Shown one piece after another: positions 7,134 through 12,132 of a DNA stretch of 12,132 bases. The notes under the pieces were generated by a model. It had not been told where the DNA came from, searched no databases, and saw only the letters and a list, made by a program, of their open reading frames with translations. Made by a program: the position numbers and the translations under genes. Origin of the DNA: JACPIL01 sp964362365 (GTDB lineage: Archaea; Nanobdellota; Nanobdellia; Woesearchaeales; GW2011-AR9). How positions within the stretch are numbered: the stretch's first letter is position 1; each line of letters starts with the position of its first letter. Where the stretch lies: positions 1 to 12,132 of the forward strand of contig CAYIEF010000034.1 in assembly GCA_964362365.1 (NCBI GenBank), read 5' to 3'.

Positions 7134-7147
7134 CTATATATATAAAG
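7134..7147. promoter_or_regulatory. Shared bidirectional TATA element between ychF and the YdjM-family gene
   Basis: CTATATATATAAAG is close to symmetrical and reads as a TATA box on both strands. On the plus strand it lies 23-36 bases before the ATG at 7170, giving an almost leaderless transcript. On the minus strand initiation near 7113 would give ychF a leader of about 50 bases holding the GGAGG site. An inverted repeat TGTTA-N14-TAACA (7092-7115) lies between it and ychF. Confidence 0.55.
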
Positions 7148-7169
7148 ATTAAGCTTCTGCCTTTTAACC

Positions 7170-7691
7170 ATGAGTTACGCCTTCGGCCATCTGGTAGGAG
7201 CATGGTGTGCAGGAAAGGTTTACGAATATTTTTCCAAAAAGAAAATAAGCCATGCAGCTTGGTTTTTTTTACTCTTAGGCGGCATTCTGCCCGACATAGA
7301 TTTTCTCTTAGACTGGACTTTGGGATATGATACTCATAGAACTGTTACCCATAGTTTTATTTTTTTAGGGCTAGCTATCTCCATCGTATACGTTCTTTTT
7401 TCAATACTCAAACACCAGGAAAAGAAACAATTTGCCCTCTTTCTTGGTTTAGGAATAGTAGTCCATCTATTTCTTGACTCACTTTTTGGAGCAGGAATAC
7501 CTTTGTTGTGGCCAAGCATGATGCATCTCTCATTGCTGCAGGGTATAAGTTATTCCGTCCTGGAAGGTTCTACCTTTAGCCGCGGGGATGTTGTTGAATT
7601 AGGTCATCAGCTTCGCTTTGCGATACTTGACATGGCCATCGGCACGGCCTGGATATTTTATTTATGGTTTAAGAAAAGAGTGCAGTTTTAG
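7170..7691 (+). CDS. YdjM-family membrane-bound metal-dependent hydrolase
   Basis: A 173-residue multi-pass membrane protein. The pattern of the YdjM/DUF457-like family is visible in order: H7 in AFGHLVGA, GGILPDIDFLLDW (37-49) with D42 and D44, HRTVTHS (56-62), a hydrophobic helix, HLFLDSLFGAGIPLLWP (99-115) with H99 and D103, and a last membrane helix (about 148-166) before a basic tail KKRVQF. The conserved His and Asp residues would bind metal at the membrane face; the family is thought to act on lipids but the substrate is not known. It starts 24 bases after a TATA element, with no ribosome-binding site, so probably leaderless. It is divergent from ychF and stands alone; a tRNA-like element on the other strand follows. 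Confidence 0.88.
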   Translation: MSYAFGHLVGAWCAGKVYEYFSKKKISHAAWFFLLLGGILPDIDFLLDWTLGYDTHRTVTHSFIFLGLAISIVYVLFSILKHQEKKQFALFLGLGIVVHLFLDSLFGAGIPLLWPSMMHLSLLQGISYSVLEGSTFSRGDVVELGHQLRFAILDMAIGTAWIFYLWFKKRVQF

Positions 7692-7751
7692 AGTCATTAG
7701 CATTCAAAACCAAAAATAATATAAAGTAGACCATTTTATTAGTAATAAGTG

Positions 7752-7819
7752 TGGACGTGTCGGGGATCGAACTCGAAACCATAGTTTTGCGGACCTTGGC
7801 CCAGACCACTGGCGCGCCC
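7752..7819 (-). tRNA. Compact, degenerate tRNA-Cys(GCA)-like gene
   Basis: Read on the minus strand from 7819: acceptor GGGCGCG pairs with CACGTCC (7759-7753) with one G-U and one C-A mismatch, discriminator A. The T-arm is TCGAG-TTCGATC-CCCGA, with one A-C mismatch. The anticodon arm CCAAGGT-CCGCAAA-ACTATGG has a seven-base loop with GCA in the anticodon position, one A-A mismatch and C instead of U at position 33. Between them only CCAG-TGGT-CTGG is left as a D-arm, with no bases for positions 8-9. Total length is 68, no CCA encoded. The flanks GTGT (7826-7823) and ACAC (7752-7749) can extend the acceptor helix. A functional reduced tRNA or a tRNA pseudogene are both possible; the T-arm signature makes tRNA origin likely. 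Confidence 0.5.
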
Positions 7820-7850
7820 TTTACACCTTTTTCTCTTTGTCAGCCATCTA

Positions 7851-7858
7851 CATTTAAG
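7851..7858 (-). promoter_or_regulatory. Possible TATA box for the tRNA-Cys-like gene
   Basis: The minus strand reads CTTAAATG, about 32-39 bases before the 5' end of the tRNA-like element, which allows a short 5' leader. The element is weak and found only by position. The rest of 7692-7946 shows nothing else that I can support. Confidence 0.3.
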
Positions 7859-7946
7859 CATTATTGTTTTAGAAAACCATTATCATCGCTCTCTCTTATG
7901 TGAATTAAAGTTTCACAAAATATCCCCAACCTGCTCTCCCTAAACA

Positions 7947-7956
7947 TTTATATATC
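7947..7956 (+). promoter_or_regulatory. TATA box of the Trp-rich protein gene, leaderless type
   Basis: TTTATATATC lies 21-30 bases before the GTG at 7977, so the transcript should start at or next to the start codon. It is one of the clearest promoters in the window. Confidence 0.65.
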
Positions 7957-7976
7957 TCATTTTCTTCTTAAGAATT

Positions 7977-8639
7977 GTGCCCGCAAAAGCAGCTAACCCT
8001 TTTGGAAAAGATAAAAGTAAGTTTGTCCCCATCTTCCCAGAATTCAGTCCGCTCAAAGTCAAGTACAAAGACGTATTTGACCTGAAAGCTTTCTATGAAG
8101 GATTATGGGAATGGTGCAAAGAACACGGCTGGAAAGACTGGGAGACCGATCTAGATACCTTCGAGCGCTTTTATGGAGAGCGAGTTACCACCGGAGGAGT
8201 AAAAGAAATCTGGATCCGCTGGAGAGCCTGGAAACCGGCAGAAGGAACACCTTCAGTCAAGCAAAATGATAAAGAAGTGGGATACCTTACCTATTACTTA
8301 GACATAGATTTCCACGTTTTGGGACTGAGTTCAGCAGAAATCGTCAAAGACGGCAAAAAAATAAAAGCAGACAAGGGAGAGATAGAAGTTAGCATCAAGC
8401 CTTTCATCGAAAAAAATTATGAATACGAATTTGAAAAACATTCACTGTTGAGGCATATCCTAGATGTTTTCAGCGCCAGAATCTACAAGCAGAAATTGGA
8501 AGAGCGCCAGCGTGAACTGTATAGAGAAGCGTATGTGATGCAGACCTTCATCAAGCAATGGTTCAAGTTGAAGACTTATATGCCCTATGTACAGGGAGAG
8601 AACTTCTTTCCTTCCAAAGCCTGGCCTTCGCATCAGTGA
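7977..8639 (+). CDS. Trp-rich conserved-looking protein of unknown function, GTG start
   Basis: A 220-residue soluble protein, no signal peptide or membrane segment, that I do not recognise. Residues 28-86 are aromatic and charged with seven Trp (W44, W46, W52, W55, W79, W82, W85) in LWEWCKEHGWKDWETD and IWIRWRAWKP. Residues 100-145 alternate hydrophobic and charged residues like beta strands (GYLTYYLDIDFHVLGL, GEIEVSIKPFIE). Residues 155-200 look like a long amphipathic helix rich in Arg, Lys and Glu. The start is GTG at 7977: the next in-frame Met is near the C-terminus, and a TATA box is placed for leaderless transcription. Codon use resembles the neighbouring housekeeping genes, which suggests a resident gene, not a recent arrival. 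It stands alone before tRNA-Thr. Confidence 0.85.
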   Translation: MPAKAANPFGKDKSKFVPIFPEFSPLKVKYKDVFDLKAFYEGLWEWCKEHGWKDWETDLDTFERFYGERVTTGGVKEIWIRWRAWKPAEGTPSVKQNDKEVGYLTYYLDIDFHVLGLSSAEIVKDGKKIKADKGEIEVSIKPFIEKNYEYEFEKHSLLRHILDVFSARIYKQKLEERQRELYREAYVMQTFIKQWFKLKTYMPYVQGENFFPSKAWPSHQ

Positions 8640-8648
8640 GAGCAAAAC

Positions 8649-8657
8649 TTTAATAAA
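8649..8657 (+). promoter_or_regulatory. TATA box of tRNA-Thr
   Basis: TTTAATAAA lies 25-33 bases before the first base of the tRNA (8682), the expected archaeal spacing. It begins 9 bases after the stop of the upstream gene. Confidence 0.6.
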
Positions 8658-8701
8658 GGAACATTCTGAGTTTACCGTTATGCCCCAGTAGCACAGCGGT
8701 A

Positions 8702-8735
8702 CTTTGCGCAGCAAAGGTTTGCGCGGAGCGGAAAA
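8702..8735 (+). other. 34-nt insert in the D-loop of tRNA-Thr (probable non-canonical intron)
   Basis: The insert lies between A21 of the D-loop and G22 of the D-stem, or one base earlier, since both edges carry A. It holds a direct repeat TTTGCGC (8703-8709 and 8718-8724) and a perfect 6-bp hairpin CTTTGC-GCA-GCAAAG (8702-8716). A longer alternative hairpin pairs 8702-8709 with 8728-8736. I find no 4-bp central helix with two 3-base bulges at its edges, so it is not a canonical bulge-helix-bulge intron. It could be spliced through a relaxed motif, or stay as an extended D-loop. Confidence 0.65.
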
Positions 8736-8751
8736 GTGCACCCGACTTGTA

Positions 8752-8794
8752 CTTATCTACTATGTTTTCAAATAAAATCAAAGCATAGCAAGAT
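8752..8794 (+). other. Canonical 37/38 tRNA intron with perfect bulge-helix-bulge
   Basis: The motif is complete: outer helix CCCGA/TCGGG, central 4-bp helix CTTG (8746-8749) with CAAG (8789-8792), bulges TAC (8750-8752) and ATA (8793-8795), inner helix TTAT (8753-8756) with ATAG (8785-8788). The archaeal splicing endonuclease would cut after A8751 and after T8794, removing 43 bases and joining positions 37 and 38. Confidence 0.93.
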
Positions 8795-8829
8795 ATCGGG
8801 AGGCCGGGAGTTCAAATCTCCCCTGGGGC

Positions 8830-8834
8830 TTTTT
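8830..8834 (+). terminator. T5 tract ending the tRNA-Thr transcript
   Basis: TTTTT follows the acceptor stem directly, with its first T being the discriminator base. Archaeal tRNA genes often end at such T-runs. Confidence 0.5.
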
Positions 8835-8848
8835 ATCCCTAACCGAAA

Positions 8849-8858
8849 TATTTAAAAA
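8849..8858 (+). promoter_or_regulatory. TATA box of psmB
   Basis: TATTTAAAAA lies about 60-70 bases before the psmB ATG. Initiation about 25 bases on would give a leader of roughly 35-40 bases. That leader contains an inverted repeat AATGAT-N8-ATCATT (8885-8904). Confidence 0.55.
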
Positions 8859-8918
8859 TAACAAGCATTTCTACAGCTTATACAAATGATAGATGTTAAT
8901 CATTCTTGGTGTTGATTG

Positions 8919-9551
8919 ATGGAAGATTCAAGGTTAAAAACTGGAACTACAACTGTGGGGATCGTCTGTAAAGATGGTATTGTCCTCGCCGCAGATAAGC
9001 GAGCTACCGCCGGACATATGATTGTAGATAAGAGGGCCGATAAGGTGCATGTCTTATCAGACGACTTTGCTGTCACTATTGCGGGTACCGTTTCTGATGC
9101 TCAACTCATTATCAAGCTTATCCGCGCGGAACTCAAGTTAAAAGAAGTCAGAACCTACAAAAAACCATCAGCAAAAGAAGCAGCTAATTTGTTAGGCGGA
9201 ATATTGTATTCAAGTATCAGAAGACCAAGCATGCTTCCGGGAATCGCGCACTTCCTCTTAGGAGGAAAAGATGTGCAGGGATTGCATTTATACGATCTGT
9301 TCCCCGATGGAAGCATTACCAGGATAACTGATTTCATCTCTTCAGGATCAGGATCAGTGTTCGCCTATGGCGTCCTAGAGACACAGTGGAAGAAAGACAT
9401 GACTACTGATGAAACAGTAGCTCTGGCCGTGAAAGCAGTCAATACCGCTTTGCAGCGGGATAGCGCTTCTGGTAACGGCATCGATGTAGTAGTAGTTAAC
9501 GAGAAAGAGATCAAGCGAGTGATGCACAAAGAAGTAGCGTACAACCTGTAA
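8919..9551 (+). CDS. psmB: Proteasome beta subunit (catalytic)
   Basis: The proteolytic subunit of the archaeal 20S proteasome. A short propeptide MEDSRLKTG is followed by TTTVGIVCKDG, so autocleavage after Gly9 exposes the catalytic Thr. Counting from that Thr, D17 and K33 of the active site are present (LAADKRAT and KRADK), as are the conserved GSGS and QRDSASGNGIDVVV segments that complete it. The length of 210 residues is normal. The ATG at 8919 is preferred over the in-frame TTG at 8916 because it gives the standard N-terminus; only a weak GGTG lies 7 bases before it. The alpha subunit is not in the window. fttA follows 82 bases later on the same strand, an association also seen in methanogens. 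Confidence 0.97.
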   Translation: MEDSRLKTGTTTVGIVCKDGIVLAADKRATAGHMIVDKRADKVHVLSDDFAVTIAGTVSDAQLIIKLIRAELKLKEVRTYKKPSAKEAANLLGGILYSSIRRPSMLPGIAHFLLGGKDVQGLHLYDLFPDGSITRITDFISSGSGSVFAYGVLETQWKKDMTTDETVALAVKAVNTALQRDSASGNGIDVVVVNEKEIKRVMHKEVAYNL

Positions 9552-9575
9552 GCGTTTTCTTTCACCCTCGTCTTA

Positions 9576-9580
9576 TTTTT
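9576..9580 (+). terminator. T5 tract after psmB
   Basis: TCTTATTTTTATTAC lies 20-35 bases after the psmB stop and before the fttA ribosome-binding site. It is a weak candidate; read-through into fttA is equally possible. Confidence 0.3.
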
Positions 9581-9619
9581 ATTACTAAATTTGAGAGCTA
9601 AATAAATCATTTGAAGCAT

Positions 9620-9626
9620 AAGGAGA
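9620..9626 (+). promoter_or_regulatory. AAGGAGA ribosome-binding site of fttA
   Basis: GGAG (9622-9625) lies 8 bases before the ATG at 9634 and fixes the fttA start. Its strength contrasts with the leaderless genes of the window. AGCTAAATAAATC (9596-9608) just upstream is a possible but too-close TATA element. Confidence 0.65.
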
Positions 9627-9633
9627 AATTACC

Positions 9634-11523
9634 ATGGTAGACATTTTAAAAGAAATCATCAAGGTTTTGCCCGAAGGCAAGATCTCGGACGCAGCATTCG
9701 AAGGAGCAAATATCGTCCTTTACACTAAAGATAAGAATTATTTTTTCGATAATGAAGGCACTATCCGCGAAGCAGTAAAAGAATTTCGCAAGCGTATAGA
9801 ACTGCGGGCTGATCCGGCACTCTGCCTGGAACCGGACAAAGCAAAAAAAATGATTCAGGAGATCATTCCTGCCGAAGCCGGAGCAAACGAATTTATTTTT
9901 GATCCACCGCGATCCATGGTCATTGTGCATGCAGAAAAACCTGGCCTGGTGATAGGGAAGCAGGGAGAATTATTAAAGGAAATCAAAGAGAAAACGTTTT
10001 GGATCCCCCTCATCAAGAGATTGCCGCCGATCCGCTCCAAATTGATCGAAAGCGTTCGTTCTGTATTATACGAAAACGCTGATGAAAGAAAAAAATTTCT
10101 CAACAAGACCGGGCATCGGATTTATGATGGCTGGTTAAGAGAAAAGAAACAGGAATGGATCCGCTTATCCTGTTTAGGCGCGTCCCGGCAAGTTGGAAGG
10201 ACTTGCTTCCTGCTGCAGACCCCGGAATCGAGAGTCATCATTGACTGCGGCATTGATCCCAGCCAGGAAGATGCAGGAGCATACCCTTATTTTGATGCTC
10301 CTGAATTTAACATCGGAGAGATAGATGCAGTAGTTGTAACCCACTCCCATCTAGATCATTCTGGATTAATCCCATACTTGTTTAAGTTCGGCTACCGCGG
10401 GCCAGTATACTGTACCTTGCCTACTCGCGATGTCATGATTTTGTTACAGTTAGACATGATCAAAATCCAGCGCGCGGAAGGGAAAGAGCCAATCTACACC
10501 AGCGACGAAGTCCGCCAGATGGTATTGCATACTATCTGCTTGGAATATGAAGAAGTTACTGACATCACTCCAGATGTACGTCTTACCTTGTATAATGCTG
10601 GACACGTGATTGGAAGCTCCATTGTGCATCTGAATATTGGCAATGGGCTGCATAACTTCGCCTACACTGGAGACTTAAAGTACGCGCGCACTAATATTTT
10701 GGAAGCAGCCAACACTCATTTTCCGCGATTGGAAACCTTGATGATGGAATCTACCTACGGCGGAAAAGAAAACACCATGGCTGAACATGAAGCAGATGAG
10801 TACATGGTCAAAGTCATCAAGGAAACCTTTGAGCGCGGCGGGAAGGTATTGATGCCCGTACTTGGTTCTGGGCGCGCTCAAGAAGTCATGATCATCTGTG
10901 AAAGATTGATGCGGGAAAAACGAATCCCAGAAGCGCCGATCTATGCTGACGGCTTGCTGTGGGATATCACTGCGATTCATACTGCCTATCCAGAATTTAT
11001 GAACCGCAACATGCGCGAACAGATCTTCCACCAGGAGCAAAATCCTTTCCTATCGCCGTTCTTCAAGCAGGTAGGCTCAAACAAGGAGCGGCAAAAAATC
11101 ATATTAGAAGAAGGCCCTTGCCTGATACTGGCAACTTCAGGAATGCTTATGGGAGGCCCTTCTGTAGAATACCTTAAGGAGTTATGTGAAAACAGGAAAC
11201 ATTCTCTTATCTTCAGCTGTTATCAACCGCCTGGCAGCCTAGGTTTCAAAATCAGAGAAGGAGATAAAGAGATTGTACGTCGGGAAGGACAAAAAACCGA
11301 AGTGTTCAAAATCAACATGGACGTACACAGAGTCGAGATCACCAACCACTCCGACCGAAGACAGCTGATGAATTTCGTCAAACACTGTACGCCTCAACCA
11401 AGAAAGGTTATAATTGTACACGGAGAATCTTCACGATGTCTGGATTTAGCATCATCTATTCATAAGACATTTAGGATAGAAACGGTAGCTCCGAAGAATC
11501 TGGAAGTTATTAGGATAAAGTAG
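9634..11523 (+). CDS. fttA: aCPSF1/FttA beta-CASP ribonuclease, transcription terminator
   Basis: The archaeal homologue of CPSF73. It cuts nascent RNA after U-rich sites and releases RNA polymerase, acting as the general termination factor. The 629 residues give the family's full layout: an N-terminal KH-like region (1-70), a second KH domain with GLVIGKQGE (104-112), the metallo-beta-lactamase fold with HSHLDHSG (237-244), H324 (NAGHVIGSS) and D347 (YTGDLK), then the beta-CASP insert with MESTYG (371-376) and GSGRAQEV (411-418), and closing motifs TNHSDRRQL (570-578) and IVHGE (594-598). All metal ligands that I can identify are intact. A strong ribosome-binding site precedes the ATG. It lies behind psmB as in Methanocaldococcus, suggesting a conserved pairing of RNA termination and proteolysis genes. 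Confidence 0.97.
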   Translation: MVDILKEIIKVLPEGKISDAAFEGANIVLYTKDKNYFFDNEGTIREAVKEFRKRIELRADPALCLEPDKAKKMIQEIIPAEAGANEFIFDPPRSMVIVHAEKPGLVIGKQGELLKEIKEKTFWIPLIKRLPPIRSKLIESVRSVLYENADERKKFLNKTGHRIYDGWLREKKQEWIRLSCLGASRQVGRTCFLLQTPESRVIIDCGIDPSQEDAGAYPYFDAPEFNIGEIDAVVVTHSHLDHSGLIPYLFKFGYRGPVYCTLPTRDVMILLQLDMIKIQRAEGKEPIYTSDEVRQMVLHTICLEYEEVTDITPDVRLTLYNAGHVIGSSIVHLNIGNGLHNFAYTGDLKYARTNILEAANTHFPRLETLMMESTYGGKENTMAEHEADEYMVKVIKETFERGGKVLMPVLGSGRAQEVMIICERLMREKRIPEAPIYADGLLWDITAIHTAYPEFMNRNMREQIFHQEQNPFLSPFFKQVGSNKERQKIILEEGPCLILATSGMLMGGPSVEYLKELCENRKHSLIFSCYQPPGSLGFKIREGDKEIVRREGQKTEVFKINMDVHRVEITNHSDRRQLMNFVKHCTPQPRKVIIVHGESSRCLDLASSIHKTFRIETVAPKNLEVIRIK

Positions 11524-11536
11524 GGAAGAATAGTGG

Positions 11537-11542
11537 TTTTTT
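11537..11542 (+). terminator. T6 tract after fttA
   Basis: Six T follow the fttA stop by 13 bases, with a second run TTTT shortly after (GGTTTTTTAGGTTTTG). Two U-runs in a row suit termination by the very enzyme that the gene encodes. Confidence 0.5.
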
Positions 11543-11580
11543 AGGTTTTGAGTGAGAAAGTATTATAGAACAGAAAAGCA

Positions 11581-11590
11581 TATAAAATAC
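11581..11590 (+). promoter_or_regulatory. TATA box of the small acidic protein gene, leaderless type
   Basis: TATAAAATAC lies 19-28 bases before the ATG at 11609, so the mRNA should start at or next to the start codon. No ribosome-binding site is present. Confidence 0.65.
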
Positions 11591-11608
11591 TAAAAAGTTC
11601 TTATTACT

Positions 11609-12064
11609 ATGGTGTCGCTAGAAGAAAGTATTGAAAGAGACCTCGGTAAGCTTGCTAAAATGACTGCAGATAGTCCAGATTTTAAGTGTTTCTTAGACTG
11701 TGCTTGTGAACTTAGTAAAAAATTTATTGAAGGATATATTTCTATTGATTCATTTAATGCTCCAAAAAGGGATAGAGTAGTTAGTTTTATGGCAGAATAC
11801 GGTGGACATAAAGGAGACCTGTTGGAGGCACTATACCATAAACATGGATTAACTGATGATGATCGTAGAGATGTCGAACCACTTATGGAACAATCAAAAA
11901 GAGATAATAATTTATTTCATACAATGATAGATGTACCAGAAGATTGTGCTGTAAAAATAGACGAAGAAGTGAAGAAATTTGTAGTTGCATACTTAAAATC
12001 CAATAGAAACAGGTTATCGGGGACAGGGTATAATTATCTGATGTCTAGACTTATTGAAAGCTAA
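11609..12064 (+). CDS. Small acidic helical protein, function unknown
   Basis: A 151-residue soluble protein without signal peptide, membrane segment or metal-binding motif that I can name. It is rich in Asp, Glu and Lys and looks mostly helical: an N-terminal helix ESIERDLGKLAKM, a segment with two nearby Cys (DFKCFLDCACELSKKF, 24-39), GGHKGDLLEALYHKHGLTDDD (65-85) and a C-terminal helix KIDEEVKKFVVAYLKS. No domain family comes to mind. The gene is more AT-rich in its wobble positions than fttA, which may point to a later arrival or weaker expression. It has its own leaderless promoter. The ATG is the only sensible start given the TATA spacing. Confidence 0.8.
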   Translation: MVSLEESIERDLGKLAKMTADSPDFKCFLDCACELSKKFIEGYISIDSFNAPKRDRVVSFMAEYGGHKGDLLEALYHKHGLTDDDRRDVEPLMEQSKRDNNLFHTMIDVPEDCAVKIDEEVKKFVVAYLKSNRNRLSGTGYNYLMSRLIES

Positions 12065-12132
12065 GCAGTTACTAAAGTACGTACCGAGGTTCTCTACTAA
12101 ATCTTAAGTTTTTGTCTTGCCGCCAAGGAGGC

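Larger units (their letters stand above)
8682..8830 (+). tRNA. tRNA-Thr (anticodon UGU) interrupted by two inserts
   Basis: The acceptor GCCCCAG (8682-8688) pairs perfectly with CTGGGGC (8823-8829), discriminator T. D-stem GCAC (8691-8694) pairs with GTGC (8736-8739). The anticodon stem CCCGA (8741-8745) pairs with TCGGG (8796-8800). The loop reads C-T-TGT-A-A once the intron is removed, so anticodon UGU. The variable loop is AGGCC and the T-arm GGGAG-TTCAAAT-CTCCC (8806-8822). Removing inserts at 8702-8735 and 8752-8794 leaves 72 bases with D-loop AGCGGTA, the expected length and D-loop of an archaeal tRNA-Thr. No CCA is encoded. A TATA box precedes it and T5 follows. The anticodon-loop intron is certain in form; the D-loop insert is unusual. 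Confidence 0.92.

Noticed and set aside
7752..7819. tRNA-Pyl because of CTA near the anticodon region and the small D-arm
   Set aside because: CTA would lie in the 3' strand of the anticodon stem, not in a 7-base loop after U33. GCA is the only triplet in a proper loop.
7977..8639. Later ATG start for the Trp-rich protein
   Set aside because: The first in-frame ATG is near residue 188; TATA spacing fits GTG at 7977.
8702..8735. D-loop insert as a canonical bulge-helix-bulge intron
   Set aside because: Tested with the cut after T8700 and after A8701; in neither case do the four bases before the bulges pair. The intron idea is kept only in relaxed form.
8460..8741. Minus-strand frame across the end of the Trp-rich gene and tRNA-Thr
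   Set aside because: It overlaps a tRNA and a well-supported gene on the other strand; no homology-like composition.
12097..12132. Possible 3' end of a convergent minus-strand gene (codons reading ASLAARQKLKI then stop)
   Set aside because: Only 11 codons are visible and other minus frames are also open here (one ends LLGGKTKT then stop). The sequence beyond 12132 is needed. A GTACGTAC palindrome at 12078-12085 and a T5 run at 12110-12114 are the only other things seen in 12065-12132.
1..12132. CRISPR array, insertion sequence or integrated element
   Set aside because: No regularly spaced DNA repeats, transposase, integrase or target duplications seen. The repeats in 56-757 are protein domains.

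Overview
The window looks like chromosome from an archaeon, most likely a member of the DPANN group (Woesearchaeota or Pacearchaeota type). The archaeal evidence is a proteasome beta subunit next to an aCPSF1/FttA termination ribonuclease, an archaeal YchF-type GTPase, TATA boxes about 25 bases before several starts (leaderless transcripts), and a tRNA gene with a textbook bulge-helix-bulge intron. The phosphoglycerate kinase is of the bacterial sequence type, as often happens in DPANN archaea. The lineage is an inference; no rRNA is present.

Layout. Bases 1-1177 (minus) hold the N-terminal part of a large secreted protein with a signal peptide, Ig-like repeats and an extreme density of N-glycosylation sequons; its 3' end lies outside the window. 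A divergent promoter region (1178-1325) separates it from a plus-strand run: pgk, then a winged-helix nucleotidyltransferase overlapping a HEPN protein (an MNT/HEPN toxin-antitoxin-like pair). Next, on the minus strand (read right to left), are ychF, a membrane-anchored PD-(D/E)XK nuclease-like protein whose start directly follows the ychF stop, and a cytoplasmic coiled-coil protein with its own promoter. ychF shares a nearly symmetrical TATA element with a divergent YdjM-family membrane hydrolase.

The right half holds a compact, degenerate tRNA-Cys(GCA)-like gene (minus), a conserved-looking Trp-rich protein of unknown function with a leaderless GTG start, a tRNA-Thr(UGU) gene interrupted twice, psmB, fttA, and a small acidic orphan protein. 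psmB and fttA are neighbours in other archaea too (for example Methanocaldococcus), and couple protein turnover with transcription termination/RNA cleavage.

The most unusual features are the RNA genes. The tRNA-Thr has a canonical 37/38 intron (43 nt) with a perfect bulge-helix-bulge, plus a 34-nt insert in the D-loop with no canonical splice motif. The minus-strand tRNA-like element is only 68 nt, has C where U33 is expected, and has A-C mismatches in two stems. Also notable are the nuclease-TM-TM-zinc ribbon protein coupled to ychF and the MNT/HEPN pair placed 10 nt behind pgk. I see no CRISPR array, insertion sequence or complete transposon.
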